Shown piece after piece: positions 16,465 to 25,517 of a stretch of 64,000 nt of DNA; within the stretch, counting starts at the first letter, position 1; every line of letters begins with the position of its first letter. A model generated the notes under the pieces. It searched no databases and had not been told where the DNA came from. It saw only the letters and a list, made by a program, of their open reading frames with translations. This DNA is from JAAZPT01 sp964544955 (GTDB taxonomy: Bacteria; Bacillota; Clostridia; Christensenellales; Aristaeellaceae). The DNA is taken from the NCBI GenBank assembly GCA_964544955.1, contig CAZJEB010000007.1, forward strand, positions 15,944 to 79,943, in the 5' to 3' direction. Made by a program: the position numbers and the translations under genes.

Positions 16465-19077
16465 TTATTTTTTTCTAATATATAGATTACTGTTTTCATC
16501 AACATCTACTAATAAAGTATCCCCTGCAGTTACGTTACCTTCAAGTATTGCCTTGGCAACCAAAGTTTCAACTTTACTTTGTAAATATCTTTTTAGCGGC
16601 CTTGCTCCATATACAGGATCAAAACCATTATCAATAATATTTTCTTTAGCTTTAGGGCTAACTTCAAGCATAAGCTCTTTATTATCCATACGGCTTTGCA
16701 ATGTTTTAAGAAGTAAATCAACAATTTTTGATATCTCTGGCTTTGTTAAAGGCTTGAACATTAGAATTTCATCTATTCTATTTAAAAACTCAGGCCTAAA
16801 TGCTTGTTTTAATGTTGCATTAACAGCATTTTGTGCTTCGGCAGATATTGTTCCATCATCATTTACGCCTTCTAACAAATACTGCGAACCAAGGTTGCTT
16901 GTCATAATAATAATTGTATTACTAAAATCAACTGTTCTACCTTGAGAATCTGTAATTCTACCATCATCTAAAACTTGTAATAAAACATTAAATACATCAG
17001 GATGTGCTTTTTCAATTTCATCAAGTAACACAACAGAGTAAGGTTTACGCCTTATGGCTTCAGTTAACTGCCCACCTTCATCATAACCAACATATCCTGG
17101 AGGTGCGCCTATTAGCCTAGAAACACTGAACTTTTCCATATACTCGCTCATGTCTATCCTAACAATGTTATGTTCATCATCAAACAATTGCTTTGCTAAT
17201 TGTTTAGCCAATTCTGTTTTACCAACACCAGTAGGACCTAAGAATAGGAATGATCCTATCGGCCTTCCTTCAGGCGCAATTCCAGCTCGGCTTCTAAGTA
17301 TTGCTTGTGAAACTTTTTCAACAGCTTCCTCTTGCCCTATAACACTTTCACCTATAATATTTTGAAGCTTTAACAGTTTTTCACGTTCTGTTTCTGCAAG
17401 CCTGGAAACTGGTATACCAGTCCATCTTGAAACTATCCTAGCAATTTCATCTTCGTTTACTTTATCCCTTAACAATCTATCATCATCTGTTATTTGAGCT
17501 TGTTCTGCAGCTTTTTCTTGTTCTTGTATCTCTTTTTGAAGCGCCGGAAGTTTCCCATATTTTAATTCTGCTGCTTTAGATAAATCGTAATCACGTTCTG
17601 CTTTTTCTATTTGAACGTTTAAATCATCCATTTGTTTACGCAAAACATTAACTTTTTCAATAATATGTTTTTCGCCTTCTAGCTTTTCCTTCATTCCATT
17701 GAACTCTACCCTTAATTTTTTAAGCTCATCTTCAAGGTTTTCAAGGCGTTTTTTACTAGCTTCATCCGTTTCCTTTTTTAATGCTGCTTGTTCAATTTCA
17801 AGTTGCATTATTCTGCGAGAAATTTCATCCATTTCCGATGGCATACTATCAATTTCAGTTCTAATAAGCGCGCAAGCTTCATCAACTAAATCTATTGCCT
17901 TATCAGGAAGAAATCTATCAGTAATATACCTGGATGATAGTTTTGCTGCTGCTACCAATGCAGCATCCGTAATTTTAACGCCGTGGAAAAGCTCATACCT
18001 TTCTTTTAATCCCCTTAGAATTGATATAGTATCTTCAACAGTAGGTTCATTCACCATAACTGGTTGAAAACGCCTTTCCAAAGCAGCATCTTTTTCTATA
18101 TATTTACGGTATTCATCAAGTGTTGTTGCGCCTATCATATGTAATTCGCCACGGGCAAGCATTGGTTTTAATAGGTTCCCTGCATCCATAGCTCCATCAG
18201 TTTTACCCATACCAACAATAAGGTGCATTTCATCAACAAAAAGTAAAATTCTACCATTACTTGATTTTATTTCGCTTAGAACTGCTTTTAATCTTTCCTC
18301 AAATTCACCTCTATATTTTGCACCTGCAATTAAACTCCCCATATCTAAGCTAAAAATTTGTTTATCTTTTAGTGTTTCAGGAACATCTCCCCTTACAATT
18401 CTTATTGCAAGCCCCTCGGCTATTGCAGTTTTACCTACGCCAGGTTCACCAATAAGCACAGGGTTATTTTTGGTTTTTCTTGATAATATTCTTACCAAAC
18501 TTCTAATTTCTGTATCCCTACCAATAACCGGCTCAAGTTTTTGTTGTTTAGCCAATTCAACAAGGTCAACACCATATTTTTTTAATGCTTCATATGTTTC
18601 TTCAGGGGTATCTGTAGTAATTCTTTGTGTACCCCTTATGCTGCTCAAAGCTTTTAGAAAATCATCAATATTTAAATTATGCTTATTAAAAAATTGTTTC
18701 ATTGCATAACTGGGTTTATCCATAATACCCATCCAAATATGTTCAACAGATAGGTATTCATCTTTCATGGCTTCCGCATATTTTTGGGCAGATAACATCG
18801 ATTTTTCTACTTCGGGTGATATATAAATTTTATCTGGTTCCCTTCCTCCACCACTTACTTTGGGTAGCTTTGATACCATATCAGTAAGTTCTCTTATTAT
18901 ACCCAACACATTAAATTTATTGTTTGATAAAATGCTTGTTATTAAGGAATCATTATCCTCAACTAAGGCTAATGCTAAGTGTTGTTGTTCAACATTTGTA
19001 TTTTGATATTCTACAGTTAGCTCTTGGGCTCTTTTTAGAGCTTCTGTTGATTTTTGTGTATATTGTAATTGTTTCAT
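16465..19077 (-). CDS. clpB: ATP-dependent disaggregase ClpB (Hsp100)
   Basis: An 870-aa hexameric AAA+ chaperone that pulls proteins out of aggregates with DnaK. Domains: two N-terminal Clp repeats (about 1-150), AAA-1 with Walker A GEPGVGKT (about 208-215) and Walker B LFVDEMH, a long coiled-coil middle domain (about 405-530) that separates ClpB from other Clp ATPases, and AAA-2 with Walker A GPTGVGKTE (about 610-618), Walker B LLDEIEKAH and sensor NRIDE. No ClpP-docking loop of ClpX/ClpA type is expected. Length is normal for the family. The gene stands alone, with a CtsR operator over its promoter and its own terminator, so it is probably heat-inducible. Confidence 0.98.
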   Translation of the reverse strand: MKQLQYTQKSTEALKRAQELTVEYQNTNVEQQHLALALVEDNDSLITSILSNNKFNVLGIIRELTDMVSKLPKVSGGGREPDKIYISPEVEKSMLSAQKYAEAMKDEYLSVEHIWMGIMDKPSYAMKQFFNKHNLNIDDFLKALSSIRGTQRITTDTPEETYEALKKYGVDLVELAKQQKLEPVIGRDTEIRSLVRILSRKTKNNPVLIGEPGVGKTAIAEGLAIRIVRGDVPETLKDKQIFSLDMGSLIAGAKYRGEFEERLKAVLSEIKSSNGRILLFVDEMHLIVGMGKTDGAMDAGNLLKPMLARGELHMIGATTLDEYRKYIEKDAALERRFQPVMVNEPTVEDTISILRGLKERYELFHGVKITDAALVAAAKLSSRYITDRFLPDKAIDLVDEACALIRTEIDSMPSEMDEISRRIMQLEIEQAALKKETDEASKKRLENLEDELKKLRVEFNGMKEKLEGEKHIIEKVNVLRKQMDDLNVQIEKAERDYDLSKAAELKYGKLPALQKEIQEQEKAAEQAQITDDDRLLRDKVNEDEIARIVSRWTGIPVSRLAETEREKLLKLQNIIGESVIGQEEAVEKVSQAILRSRAGIAPEGRPIGSFLFLGPTGVGKTELAKQLAKQLFDDEHNIVRIDMSEYMEKFSVSRLIGAPPGYVGYDEGGQLTEAIRRKPYSVVLLDEIEKAHPDVFNVLLQVLDDGRITDSQGRTVDFSNTIIIMTSNLGSQYLLEGVNDDGTISAEAQNAVNATLKQAFRPEFLNRIDEILMFKPLTKPEISKIVDLLLKTLQSRMDNKELMLEVSPKAKENIIDNGFDPVYGARPLKRYLQSKVETLVAKAILEGNVTAGDTLLVDVDENSNLYIRKK

Positions 19078-19113
19078 AATAGAACCTCCATTATTTCAAA
19101 ATAAATGTAGGAC

Positions 19114-19130
19114 TTTGACCTTCTTTGACC
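19114..19130 (-). promoter_or_regulatory. CtsR operator upstream of clpB
   Basis: On the minus strand the direct heptad repeat GGTCAAA-GAA-GGTCAAA matches the CtsR consensus exactly. It lies just downstream of the -10 box, covering the start of transcription, where binding would block initiation. Confidence 0.93.
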
Positions 19131-19139
19131 TACAATTTA

Positions 19140-19167
19140 ATTTTATCACATTTAAGGCCTTTGTCAA
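19140..19167 (-). promoter_or_regulatory. Promoter of clpB
   Basis: On the minus strand TTGACA (19167-19162), 16-nt spacer, TAAAAT (19145-19140) with TGn extended -10. The CtsR site follows immediately downstream. Confidence 0.8.
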
Positions 19168-19226
19168 TGGTTTTAACTTATTTTTCTTATTTTTTTGTAA
19201 AATTTTTTAGTTTTAATAAATGCAAG

Positions 19227-19255
19227 TTGATAATCCATTTATTTTATGGTAAAGT
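19227..19255 (+). promoter_or_regulatory. Promoter of the multi-PAS gene
   Basis: TTGATA (19227-19232), 17-nt spacer, TAAAGT (19250-19255) with a TGn extended -10. Confidence 0.6.
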
Positions 19256-19279
19256 ACTTTGAGAGTACTATGCTCAAAG
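19253..19279 (+). promoter_or_regulatory. Inverted/direct repeats over the start of the multi-PAS transcript
   Basis: CTTTGAG (19257-19263) and CTCAAAG (19273-19279) form a perfect 7-bp inverted repeat. The self-palindrome AGTACT also occurs twice, at 19253-19258 and 19264-19269. The cluster overlaps the -10 box and the predicted start, as expected for an operator; the regulator is unknown. Confidence 0.45.
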
Positions 19280-19307
19280 GTTTAGTGCTTAAGAATATGG
19301 AGTATAT

Positions 19308-21473
19308 ATGGAACAGCTAATTAATAAACTTATTGCAGAAAATGAAATTGATAGTAGTGCTTTTTTTGTTATAGAAGAGTACATTATTAATGATGCACTA
19401 AAATATAAAGTTAGTTATATAAGCGATAATATAAAAAAAGCTTTTAAAGATATAATATATATTGGTGAATTGCAAAATCAATTTCCAAATTACTATAGCG
19501 ATTTTTTAGAAACATTTAACGAAGCAGCAAAAAGTAAAAGCTCAAAAAGCATGCAAATTTCTATTAACAACAATGATTTAGAACTATCAATAAAAAGTTT
19601 TGATAAGCCAGATAGTATGCGTGTTTTTATATGCGATATTCAAAATTTTGATAGTTTAATAGATAACGAAAAAGAATTAGGACTTTTTGTTGAATATATA
19701 AAATATCATAACGATGATGAGTTAAGCATATTTGAAACTTCTTCTATATTTGCAAAACTATTAGCATATGACGAATACAACGGTAAATCACTTTATAGCT
19801 TTTTAGAAGGCGATAACTATAAGTTGGCATTAAAGGAATTAACAAAATTATCTTTAATAGATGGAAAAACTATTAATACTGAACTTAATTTTGTTTCAAA
19901 TAATGGCGAAATAATCAGTTTACATATAATATCAGAATATATTAAAAATGATGATTACTGGAACGCTATTCTAATGCCCTTATCAACAAACAGTAATATT
20001 GTAGATATGATAACTAACAGCTCCCCCATTGGCGTTGTTGCGTTTGATATAGATAGCAAAGAGATATTATATAAAAATACTTACGCTTACGAAATATTAA
20101 CAAAAAACAATTGGATAGAAAACGATGAATCCTACTTTAAGCACATAAACAACGATTTTTATGCAATTGTACTTAAAGCAAATAGTAAAGATGATAATAC
20201 CCTTATAGTAAAGTTAAGAGATGGTACCGAAATATATAGTATCTTTTCTAAACTAATGGTTTTTGGCAGTAAAAATATCAATATTTTATATATTACAAAC
20301 ATAACTAACAGCTATAATGATGCTAAAAAAGAAAGCGAACGAAGCCAACAACTAGAGGATCTTATAAACAACTCACCAGGTGCAGTATGTTTATTTAAGT
20401 GGGATGGTGGCACAGTAAAACCCGTTGTTATTGGTGAGGTTTTTATTGAACTTTTAGGTGTGCCTTATGAAAAAATAATGGAAAATAACATCTCCGCATT
20501 TTTTAAGGCCGTACACCCAGAAGAACTTTTTGCTTTTACTACTGAAATTAGGCGTATGTTATACGAAACTAAAAGTTTACACGGTGTTTTTAGATTATTT
20601 AACTTTAGTGAGGAAAAATATCATTCTGTTTTAATAGATGCAAGATGCGTACCTCAGAAAGATGGTACACAATTTATAAATTCTTGCTTTACTGACGTAA
20701 GCGACGAAATAGAAAAATCCAACTTATTAAGCGAAGCATCTTCAAAAATTAAATTACTATATGAACATATTCCTGGAGCCATATTTAGTTGCAAAATAGA
20801 TAGTAACTGGAGTTTGATTTATGCAAATGAAGAATTCTATTCTTTCTTAGGCTACAACGAAAGCAGTTTTAGAAAAATGTATGGAACAAAGCTTTTAAGC
20901 CTTATGTTTGAAGAAGAATCTAAAAAGCTATCCGAGGCAGCTATATCTAGAATGAAAAGCCATAGCAAAACCCATATATTAATGGAAATGAGGCTAAAAA
21001 CCACGCTTGGTATAAAGTGGGTTTCCTTAAGTGGCGAAGTTCTTGAAGATGAAGATTCAATACCTTATTGTTATTTTGTATTTGTTGATATAACAGAGTT
21101 TAAGCAAAATCAAATTAAACAAGAAAAAGAACATACTATGCTTACAGAGTTGCTAGCCGCATTGCCTTGTGGTATGATTGTTTTTGAACCGAATGAAGAT
21201 CCAAAAATTAATTTTGTAAATGACATTGCTAGCGAGATATTAGGTTATGAAAATAAAACTAATATGCTAAACAACAACAGTTATTTATATTCATATATAA
21301 GCAACGAAAGCAAGGAAACTATTAAGAACTTCAATAAAAGCAGTAAAAATATTGAAGATTTATTCTTTATTAACAATGAAGGAACTGAAATAAAAACCAA
21401 ATCATCTTTATATTTAAGCGATAATGAAGATGGAAAAGAAATGGTTTATTTAATATTCTATAAATACTTTTAA
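19308..21473 (+). CDS. Multi-PAS-domain protein with no output domain
   Basis: A 721-aa soluble protein made almost entirely of about six tandem PAS-like modules. The clearest ones start at NSSPIGVVAFD (about 238), NNSPGAVCLFKWDGG (about 352), EHIPGAIFSCKI (about 485) and ALPCGMIVFEP (about 610). Several end with the typical 'DITE / DVSDE' beta-strand and coiled linker. No membrane segment, histidine kinase, GGDEF, EAL, HTH or ATPase region is present; the last PAS runs to the stop codon. PAS modules sense small ligands, redox state or protein partners. Here the output must come from a partner protein or the gene has lost its effector end. GGAG precedes the ATG. Confidence 0.8.
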   Translation: MEQLINKLIAENEIDSSAFFVIEEYIINDALKYKVSYISDNIKKAFKDIIYIGELQNQFPNYYSDFLETFNEAAKSKSSKSMQISINNNDLELSIKSFDKPDSMRVFICDIQNFDSLIDNEKELGLFVEYIKYHNDDELSIFETSSIFAKLLAYDEYNGKSLYSFLEGDNYKLALKELTKLSLIDGKTINTELNFVSNNGEIISLHIISEYIKNDDYWNAILMPLSTNSNIVDMITNSSPIGVVAFDIDSKEILYKNTYAYEILTKNNWIENDESYFKHINNDFYAIVLKANSKDDNTLIVKLRDGTEIYSIFSKLMVFGSKNINILYITNITNSYNDAKKESERSQQLEDLINNSPGAVCLFKWDGGTVKPVVIGEVFIELLGVPYEKIMENNISAFFKAVHPEELFAFTTEIRRMLYETKSLHGVFRLFNFSEEKYHSVLIDARCVPQKDGTQFINSCFTDVSDEIEKSNLLSEASSKIKLLYEHIPGAIFSCKIDSNWSLIYANEEFYSFLGYNESSFRKMYGTKLLSLMFEEESKKLSEAAISRMKSHSKTHILMEMRLKTTLGIKWVSLSGEVLEDEDSIPYCYFVFVDITEFKQNQIKQEKEHTMLTELLAALPCGMIVFEPNEDPKINFVNDIASEILGYENKTNMLNNNSYLYSYISNESKETIKNFNKSSKNIEDLFFINNEGTEIKTKSSLYLSDNEDGKEMVYLIFYKYF

Positions 21474-21577
21474 TAAATTTCTTAAAAACAATAGAATATT
21501 TTTGAATTTTAATTAATGAATAATTGTTTTATTTCATTTTTTAATAGGGTAATATTATTTAGGGGGAATTTTTTTAA

Positions 21578-22354
21578 ATGCCAAGAACTGCAAGAGCAAA
21601 AAGCGATACTGGTTTCTACCATATTCTGCTTACAAGTGTTGCTGATAGGCAACTGTTCATCGACCGTGAAGATTATCACGAATTTTTAGACATATTAAAG
21701 GATAATGCTGATAGGTTCCCATGTTTTGTATGTGCATATTCTTTAATGAAGGACCATGCGCATATATTAATACAAGTTCCTGAAAACAATCCTGGTGCCT
21801 TTATTAAGCGGGTAACTACAAAATATGCTTTTTATATCAACAAAAAAACTGGCCAAAGTGGAACAATATTTTACGATAGATTCAAAAGCAAACCTTTAAA
21901 TACTGTTGGTGAATATAGTGAAACTTTGGTTGGAATACATAGAGCACCAGCTGATTTAAAGTTGATTAAAGACTTTGTGGGTTACCCATATAGTAGTTAT
22001 AAAGAATATGTTAACGAAAACTCAAGCAAATACATAAACCCAACAATTACAAATAACATGTTAAGTAAAAAGCAATTCATACTTTTACATGAAAGCCCAA
22101 CCGTTAGCGACTTTATGAAATTAACCAGATTTAGAGGCTTTATTAGCGACGGGGACGCTGAGAAGCAAGCAAAGGATATTCTAGGCGATTATTTTGGAAA
22201 CATTAATGAGCTTGATGATAATCAAAAATTGGATTATATTGTAAAAATGACTAAAAAAAGGCTTAGTGTTAGGCAAATGGTTCTTTATACAGGTATGAAA
22301 AATACCAAAATTATTGCTTTACAGAAAAAAGCAACAGAAAAAGAATTAATATAA
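21578..22354 (+). CDS. Y1/REP-associated-type HUH transposase (IS200-like)
   Basis: A 258-aa member of the Y1_Tnp/RAYT family, single-stranded-DNA transposases related to IS200/IS605 TnpA. Visible features are the N-terminal RTARAKSDTGFYHILL strand, the HUH motif in MKDHAHILIQ (about 62-71), candidate catalytic Tyr residues in the TTKYAFYINKK helix (about 93-103), and the family segment FYDRFKSKPL. The C-terminal part (about 185-258) looks helix-turn-helix-like. The GGGGG ribosome-binding site lies about 10 bases before the ATG. It is a single copy in the window with no obvious end repeats beyond the hairpin terminator that follows. RAYTs are often domesticated, so mobility is uncertain. Confidence 0.88.
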   Translation: MPRTARAKSDTGFYHILLTSVADRQLFIDREDYHEFLDILKDNADRFPCFVCAYSLMKDHAHILIQVPENNPGAFIKRVTTKYAFYINKKTGQSGTIFYDRFKSKPLNTVGEYSETLVGIHRAPADLKLIKDFVGYPYSSYKEYVNENSSKYINPTITNNMLSKKQFILLHESPTVSDFMKLTRFRGFISDGDAEKQAKDILGDYFGNINELDDNQKLDYIVKMTKKRLSVRQMVLYTGMKNTKIIALQKKATEKELI

Positions 22355-22358
22355 AATA

Positions 22359-22387
22359 AAAACTCACAGTTAACTGTGAGTTTTTTT
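22359..22387. terminator. Bidirectional terminator between the HUH transposase and ktrA
   Basis: AAACTCACAG-TTAA-CTGTGAGTTT is a 10-bp perfect stem with T runs on both sides, so it can stop transcription from either strand. Confidence 0.88.
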
Positions 22388-22388
22388 A

Positions 22389-23051
22389 TTATGAATTAAT
22401 GTCGTCTAAGTCATCCACATCATCTGTTTTGCCTAAAACAAGAATATTATCATTCTTTTTAAATATTGTTGAAGGCAATGGCGATACTATAAAATCATCT
22501 TCCCTATTTATTGCCAAAACATTTATTTTGTACTTTTTACGAACATCAATTTCTACTATGGATTTGCCACACCATTCTTCTGGAACATGTATTTCCGCTA
22601 TCCTAAAATCATCATGCAATTCCATTAAATCTAGCACATTGTTGCTTACCATTGATTTGGCTACCCTAATACCAGTATCTCTCTCAGGGAACACCACCCT
22701 ATCAACACCAAGTTGGCGAAGAACTTTTGCATGTATATTATCGTTTGCTTTTGCAATTATTTGCTTTGCTTCTAATTCTTTTAACATCATACATACTAAA
22801 ATTGAAGCTTTTAAGTCTTCACCTACTGCCACAACACAGGCATCAAAATTCCTTATGCCCATTGACTTAAGTGTAGCTTCATCGGTTATATTTGCTTGAA
22901 CTGCTTGAGTTACAAACTCTGTTGCACGCTCAACTTTATCAGCATCACTATCCACTGCTAAAGCTTCATGCCCTAAATCACATATAGTTTTTGCAACGCT
23001 ATTTCCAAAACTACCTAAGCCAAGTATTAAAAATTGTTTATTTTTTTTCAT
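22389..23051 (-). CDS. ktrA: Potassium uptake regulatory subunit KtrA/TrkA (RCK protein)
   Basis: A 220-aa cytoplasmic gating ring of a Ktr-type K+ transporter. The RCK_N Rossmann domain has the nucleotide loop GLGSFGNSVA (about 12-21) with an acidic residue after beta-2 (AVDSDADK); the RCK_C domain (about 135-220) ends VLGKTDDVDDL. In related Firmicutes proteins RCK_N binds ATP/ADP/NAD and RCK_C can bind c-di-AMP. The gene follows ktrB by 9 bases on the same strand, forming a two-gene operon closed by the bidirectional hairpin. KtrA versus KtrC cannot be distinguished. Confidence 0.93.
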   Translation of the reverse strand: MKKNKQFLILGLGSFGNSVAKTICDLGHEALAVDSDADKVERATEFVTQAVQANITDEATLKSMGIRNFDACVVAVGEDLKASILVCMMLKELEAKQIIAKANDNIHAKVLRQLGVDRVVFPERDTGIRVAKSMVSNNVLDLMELHDDFRIAEIHVPEEWCGKSIVEIDVRKKYKINVLAINREDDFIVSPLPSTIFKKNDNILVLGKTDDVDDLDDINS

Positions 23052-23060
23052 AATTTCTCC

Positions 23061-24428
23061 TTAACCTATAAGAATTCTTTCTTCAGGGTATTGAATTTTT
23101 GATTTTGCATTTTGTTTTGAAGCTAGGGCTACTGCCAATGTAAGTGGACCAACCCTACCAAGGTACATTAAAATAATCAATGTTATTTGTGAGGGAACAC
23201 TAAAGCTTGCTGTGCCAACGCTAGTAACACCAACGGTTGCCATTGCTGATACTGCCTCAAACATAATATCTATAAGTTGCTTACCCGTGTGCCTTTCAAA
23301 AATACTAATTAAAAAAGATGAAAATAATAGTAATAATAAATAAATTAAAACAATTGCCGATGAGCGATTCAACTGTTTTGTATTTACTGTTTTATCAAAT
23401 ATTTTTACATCATCATAACCCCTTATAATATACCACATTTCTAACATTAGTATAAAAGTAGTGCTTGTTTTTACACCGCCACCAGTGGATGTTGGTGATG
23501 CACCAATAAACATTAATATTACAGAAATTAATTTACCTGCATTTGTTAAATGAGCTTGATCAAGCGAAGCGTAACCTGCAGTTCTTAGTGTTGTTGACTG
23601 AAAAAATGTGTTTACACTTCTATTAAAAAAATTATCATTAGTTTTTGCCCATAAAGGAGTATTATCAATTTCCGTTATATAAAATATTGCAGTACCGAAC
23701 AATAATAAAAAGACCGTTGCTACAATAACTATTTTGGAGTGCAATCTAAGTTTTTTAAACTTTAACTTATTATTAATTAAATCGCTAATAACTAGAAAAC
23801 CCAAACCACCAAATATTATTAAAAATGAAATTGTTAATAATACAAGGGGATCGTTTGAAAAATTAGTTAAAGATTCATAATTTCCAAACAAATCAAACCC
23901 CGCGTTACAAAAAGCACTTATTGAGTGAAATAACCCAAAAGCTATCCCCTGCTTTAACCCAAACATTGGAACAAAACGAATTGATAACAAAATTGCACCA
24001 ATTAATTCAAAAGATAATGCTATTATAACAACTTTAAGGCTTAACTTAACAACACCTGTAAGGCTATCAATATTGAAAGTATCCCTAAGTAACATTCTGT
24101 TTTTTAAAGAAATTCTTTTACCTAAGGCAATTAAAATAAGCGTTGCAAATATCATGAACCCTAGCCCACCAATTTGTATTAGTGTTATAATAATAACATG
24201 GCCAAGGGTTGAAAATGCTGTACCTGTATCAACAGTTATTAAACCAGTAACACATGTTGCTGATGTTGATGTAAATAGTGCATTTAAAAAACCAACTGAT
24301 TCACCAGTACTTGAACTTTGAGGCAAAGATAATAATAACGCGCCTAAGAAAATAATAAATGCAAAGCCCGCAACCAACATTTTATCAGCAGAGATTGGCT
24401 TATTCCTTACGCGACTTTCATATTCCAA
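23061..24428 (-). CDS. ktrB: Potassium transporter membrane subunit KtrB/TrkH family
   Basis: The pore-forming partner of the downstream RCK subunit, about 455 aa with roughly eight to ten membrane helices. Selectivity-filter-like repeats of the Trk/Ktr family are visible: TSATCVTGL, SISAFCNAGFDLFGN, TTLRTAGYASLD and SAMATVGVTSVG; the segment ASPTSTGGGVKTST is the intramembrane gate region. A start at TTG (24428) is preferred because GAGG lies 8 bases upstream, while the longer GTG start (24437) overlaps that site. The divergent promoter region toward the RseC-like gene has a TATAAT (24484-24479) but a poor -35. Confidence 0.93.
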   Translation of the reverse strand: MEYESRVRNKPISADKMLVAGFAFIIFLGALLLSLPQSSSTGESVGFLNALFTSTSATCVTGLITVDTGTAFSTLGHVIIITLIQIGGLGFMIFATLILIALGKRISLKNRMLLRDTFNIDSLTGVVKLSLKVVIIALSFELIGAILLSIRFVPMFGLKQGIAFGLFHSISAFCNAGFDLFGNYESLTNFSNDPLVLLTISFLIIFGGLGFLVISDLINNKLKFKKLRLHSKIVIVATVFLLLFGTAIFYITEIDNTPLWAKTNDNFFNRSVNTFFQSTTLRTAGYASLDQAHLTNAGKLISVILMFIGASPTSTGGGVKTSTTFILMLEMWYIIRGYDDVKIFDKTVNTKQLNRSSAIVLIYLLLLLFSSFLISIFERHTGKQLIDIMFEAVSAMATVGVTSVGTASFSVPSQITLIILMYLGRVGPLTLAVALASKQNAKSKIQYPEERILIG

Positions 24429-24535
24429 AAAAAGCACCTCTTTTTTGTTTAGTATTTAAATAATATGTCATCATTGTAATTATACACTAATCCGTGATAA
24501 AATAAAGAAAAATATTTTTTTATCTATTATTATGT

Positions 24536-24564
24536 TTCAAAACAAAACGAAGTGTTTATATAAT
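24536..24564 (+). promoter_or_regulatory. Promoter of the rseC-like/trxA operon
   Basis: TTCAAA (24536-24541), 17-nt spacer, TATAAT (24559-24564), about 40 bases before the ATG. Confidence 0.55.
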
Positions 24565-24606
24565 ATAGGCAAGGATTAATAATCCATGTATAACGGAGGA
24601 TAGACA

Positions 24607-25080
24607 ATGATAAGAACCGGTAAAGTTGTTGCTAACAATGATGGTAACTGTGATATTGAGTTTGTTAGGTTGGAAGCCTGTGGTAAATGTGGTGGATGTA
24701 AATTAAATAATACTCCCGCACAGCTAACTATTCAAGGCGACTATAATGTTGGTGATTATGTTGATGTTAGTTTGCCTAACGAACAGTTTTTAAAAGCAAC
24801 AGCCGTAGCATATTTAATACCGCTTATAGGTTTGGTAATTGGCCTAGTTTTAGGAAATTACATACCAAAATATTTTGGTATAGAAGCAAGTGATATTACA
24901 ACCTTAGTTGGTGGCGTTATCGGTTTAGCATTAAGCATGCTTGGTTTAGGGCTAAGCGAAAGGCTTAGAAAGAAGCCTGCTGTATGGGAACCACATATTG
25001 TTGGTAAGGTTGTTGATCCTTCCTGTACAGGGATACCTGCGTTTACAATGGAATCAATAAGAAACATTAAAGGAGAATAA
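24607..25080 (+). CDS. SoxR-reducing/RseC family membrane protein
   Basis: A 157-aa protein with a cytoplasmic N-terminal domain carrying the Cys cluster CGKCGGC (about 26-32), then two membrane helices (about 63-83 and 94-115). This layout is that of the RseC/RsxC-associated family, in which the Cys motif probably handles electrons or a metal cluster. GGAGG precedes the ATG. The thioredoxin gene begins 2 bases after its stop, so the two are co-transcribed, pointing to a thiol-redox role. The exact partner (an Rnf/Rsx complex) is not in the window. Confidence 0.88.
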   Translation: MIRTGKVVANNDGNCDIEFVRLEACGKCGGCKLNNTPAQLTIQGDYNVGDYVDVSLPNEQFLKATAVAYLIPLIGLVIGLVLGNYIPKYFGIEASDITTLVGGVIGLALSMLGLGLSERLRKKPAVWEPHIVGKVVDPSCTGIPAFTMESIRNIKGE

Positions 25081-25082
25081 TT

Positions 25083-25400
25083 ATGTCAGTACAATTAATG
25101 GAAAGCGAATTTGAAGCAAAGGTTTTAAAAAATGATAAACCAGTATTAGTAGATTTTACAGCAACATGGTGTGGTCCATGTAGGATGTTGGCACCAACAA
25201 TTGATAAATTAGCAGAAGAAATGGCTGGTAAAGCTGATGTTTACAAAGTAGACGTTGACGCTAACCCAGGTTTAGCTCAACGCTATGGTGTAATGAGCAT
25301 ACCAACTATTATTGCATTTAAAAACGGAGAAGCAAAAGAAAAAGCTGTTGGTTTAACACAAAAAGCTAACCTTGAAAACATGTTAAACAAATTAATGTAA
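25083..25400 (+). CDS. trxA: Thioredoxin
   Basis: A 105-aa thioredoxin with active site WCGPC (about 29-33), the cis-Pro loop SIPTI (about 74-78) and standard length. It reduces protein disulfides in the cytoplasm using thioredoxin reductase, which is not encoded here. It is the second gene after the RseC-like protein (2-base gap; GGAG is inside the end of the upstream gene) and is followed by a strong terminator. Confidence 0.97.
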   Translation: MSVQLMESEFEAKVLKNDKPVLVDFTATWCGPCRMLAPTIDKLAEEMAGKADVYKVDVDANPGLAQRYGVMSIPTIIAFKNGEAKEKAVGLTQKANLENMLNKLM

Positions 25401-25420
25401 TTTAAATAAAATATTACTTA

Positions 25421-25448
25421 AAAATGTTCGGATAAACCGAACATTTTT
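25421..25448 (+). terminator. Intrinsic terminator after trxA
   Basis: AAAATGTTCGG-ATAAA-CCGAACATTTT is an 11-bp stem followed by T residues, 20 bases past the trxA stop. Confidence 0.9.
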
Positions 25449-25488
25449 TAGTTTGTATTTTTTTTATATCATATTTCCCTATTTGCTA

Positions 25489-25517
25489 TGGTAATAAGCC
25501 TTTACCTGTGTTATAAT
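25489..25517 (+). promoter_or_regulatory. Promoter of the RNase J gene
   Basis: TGGTAA (25489-25494), 17-nt spacer, consensus TATAAT (25512-25517) with TGn extended -10. The predicted leader is about 155 bases long, AT-rich; no conserved fold was recognised in it. Confidence 0.6.

Noticed and set aside
16460..18709. Plus-strand frames within clpB (16460-16945, 17150-17365, 17699-18067, 18470-18709)
   Set aside because: Antisense shadows of a fully conserved ClpB coding region.
24438..24606. c-di-AMP (ydaO-type) riboswitch before ktrB
   Set aside because: The divergent region is under 170 bases, AT-rich, and lacks the conserved GC-containing junctions of that riboswitch.
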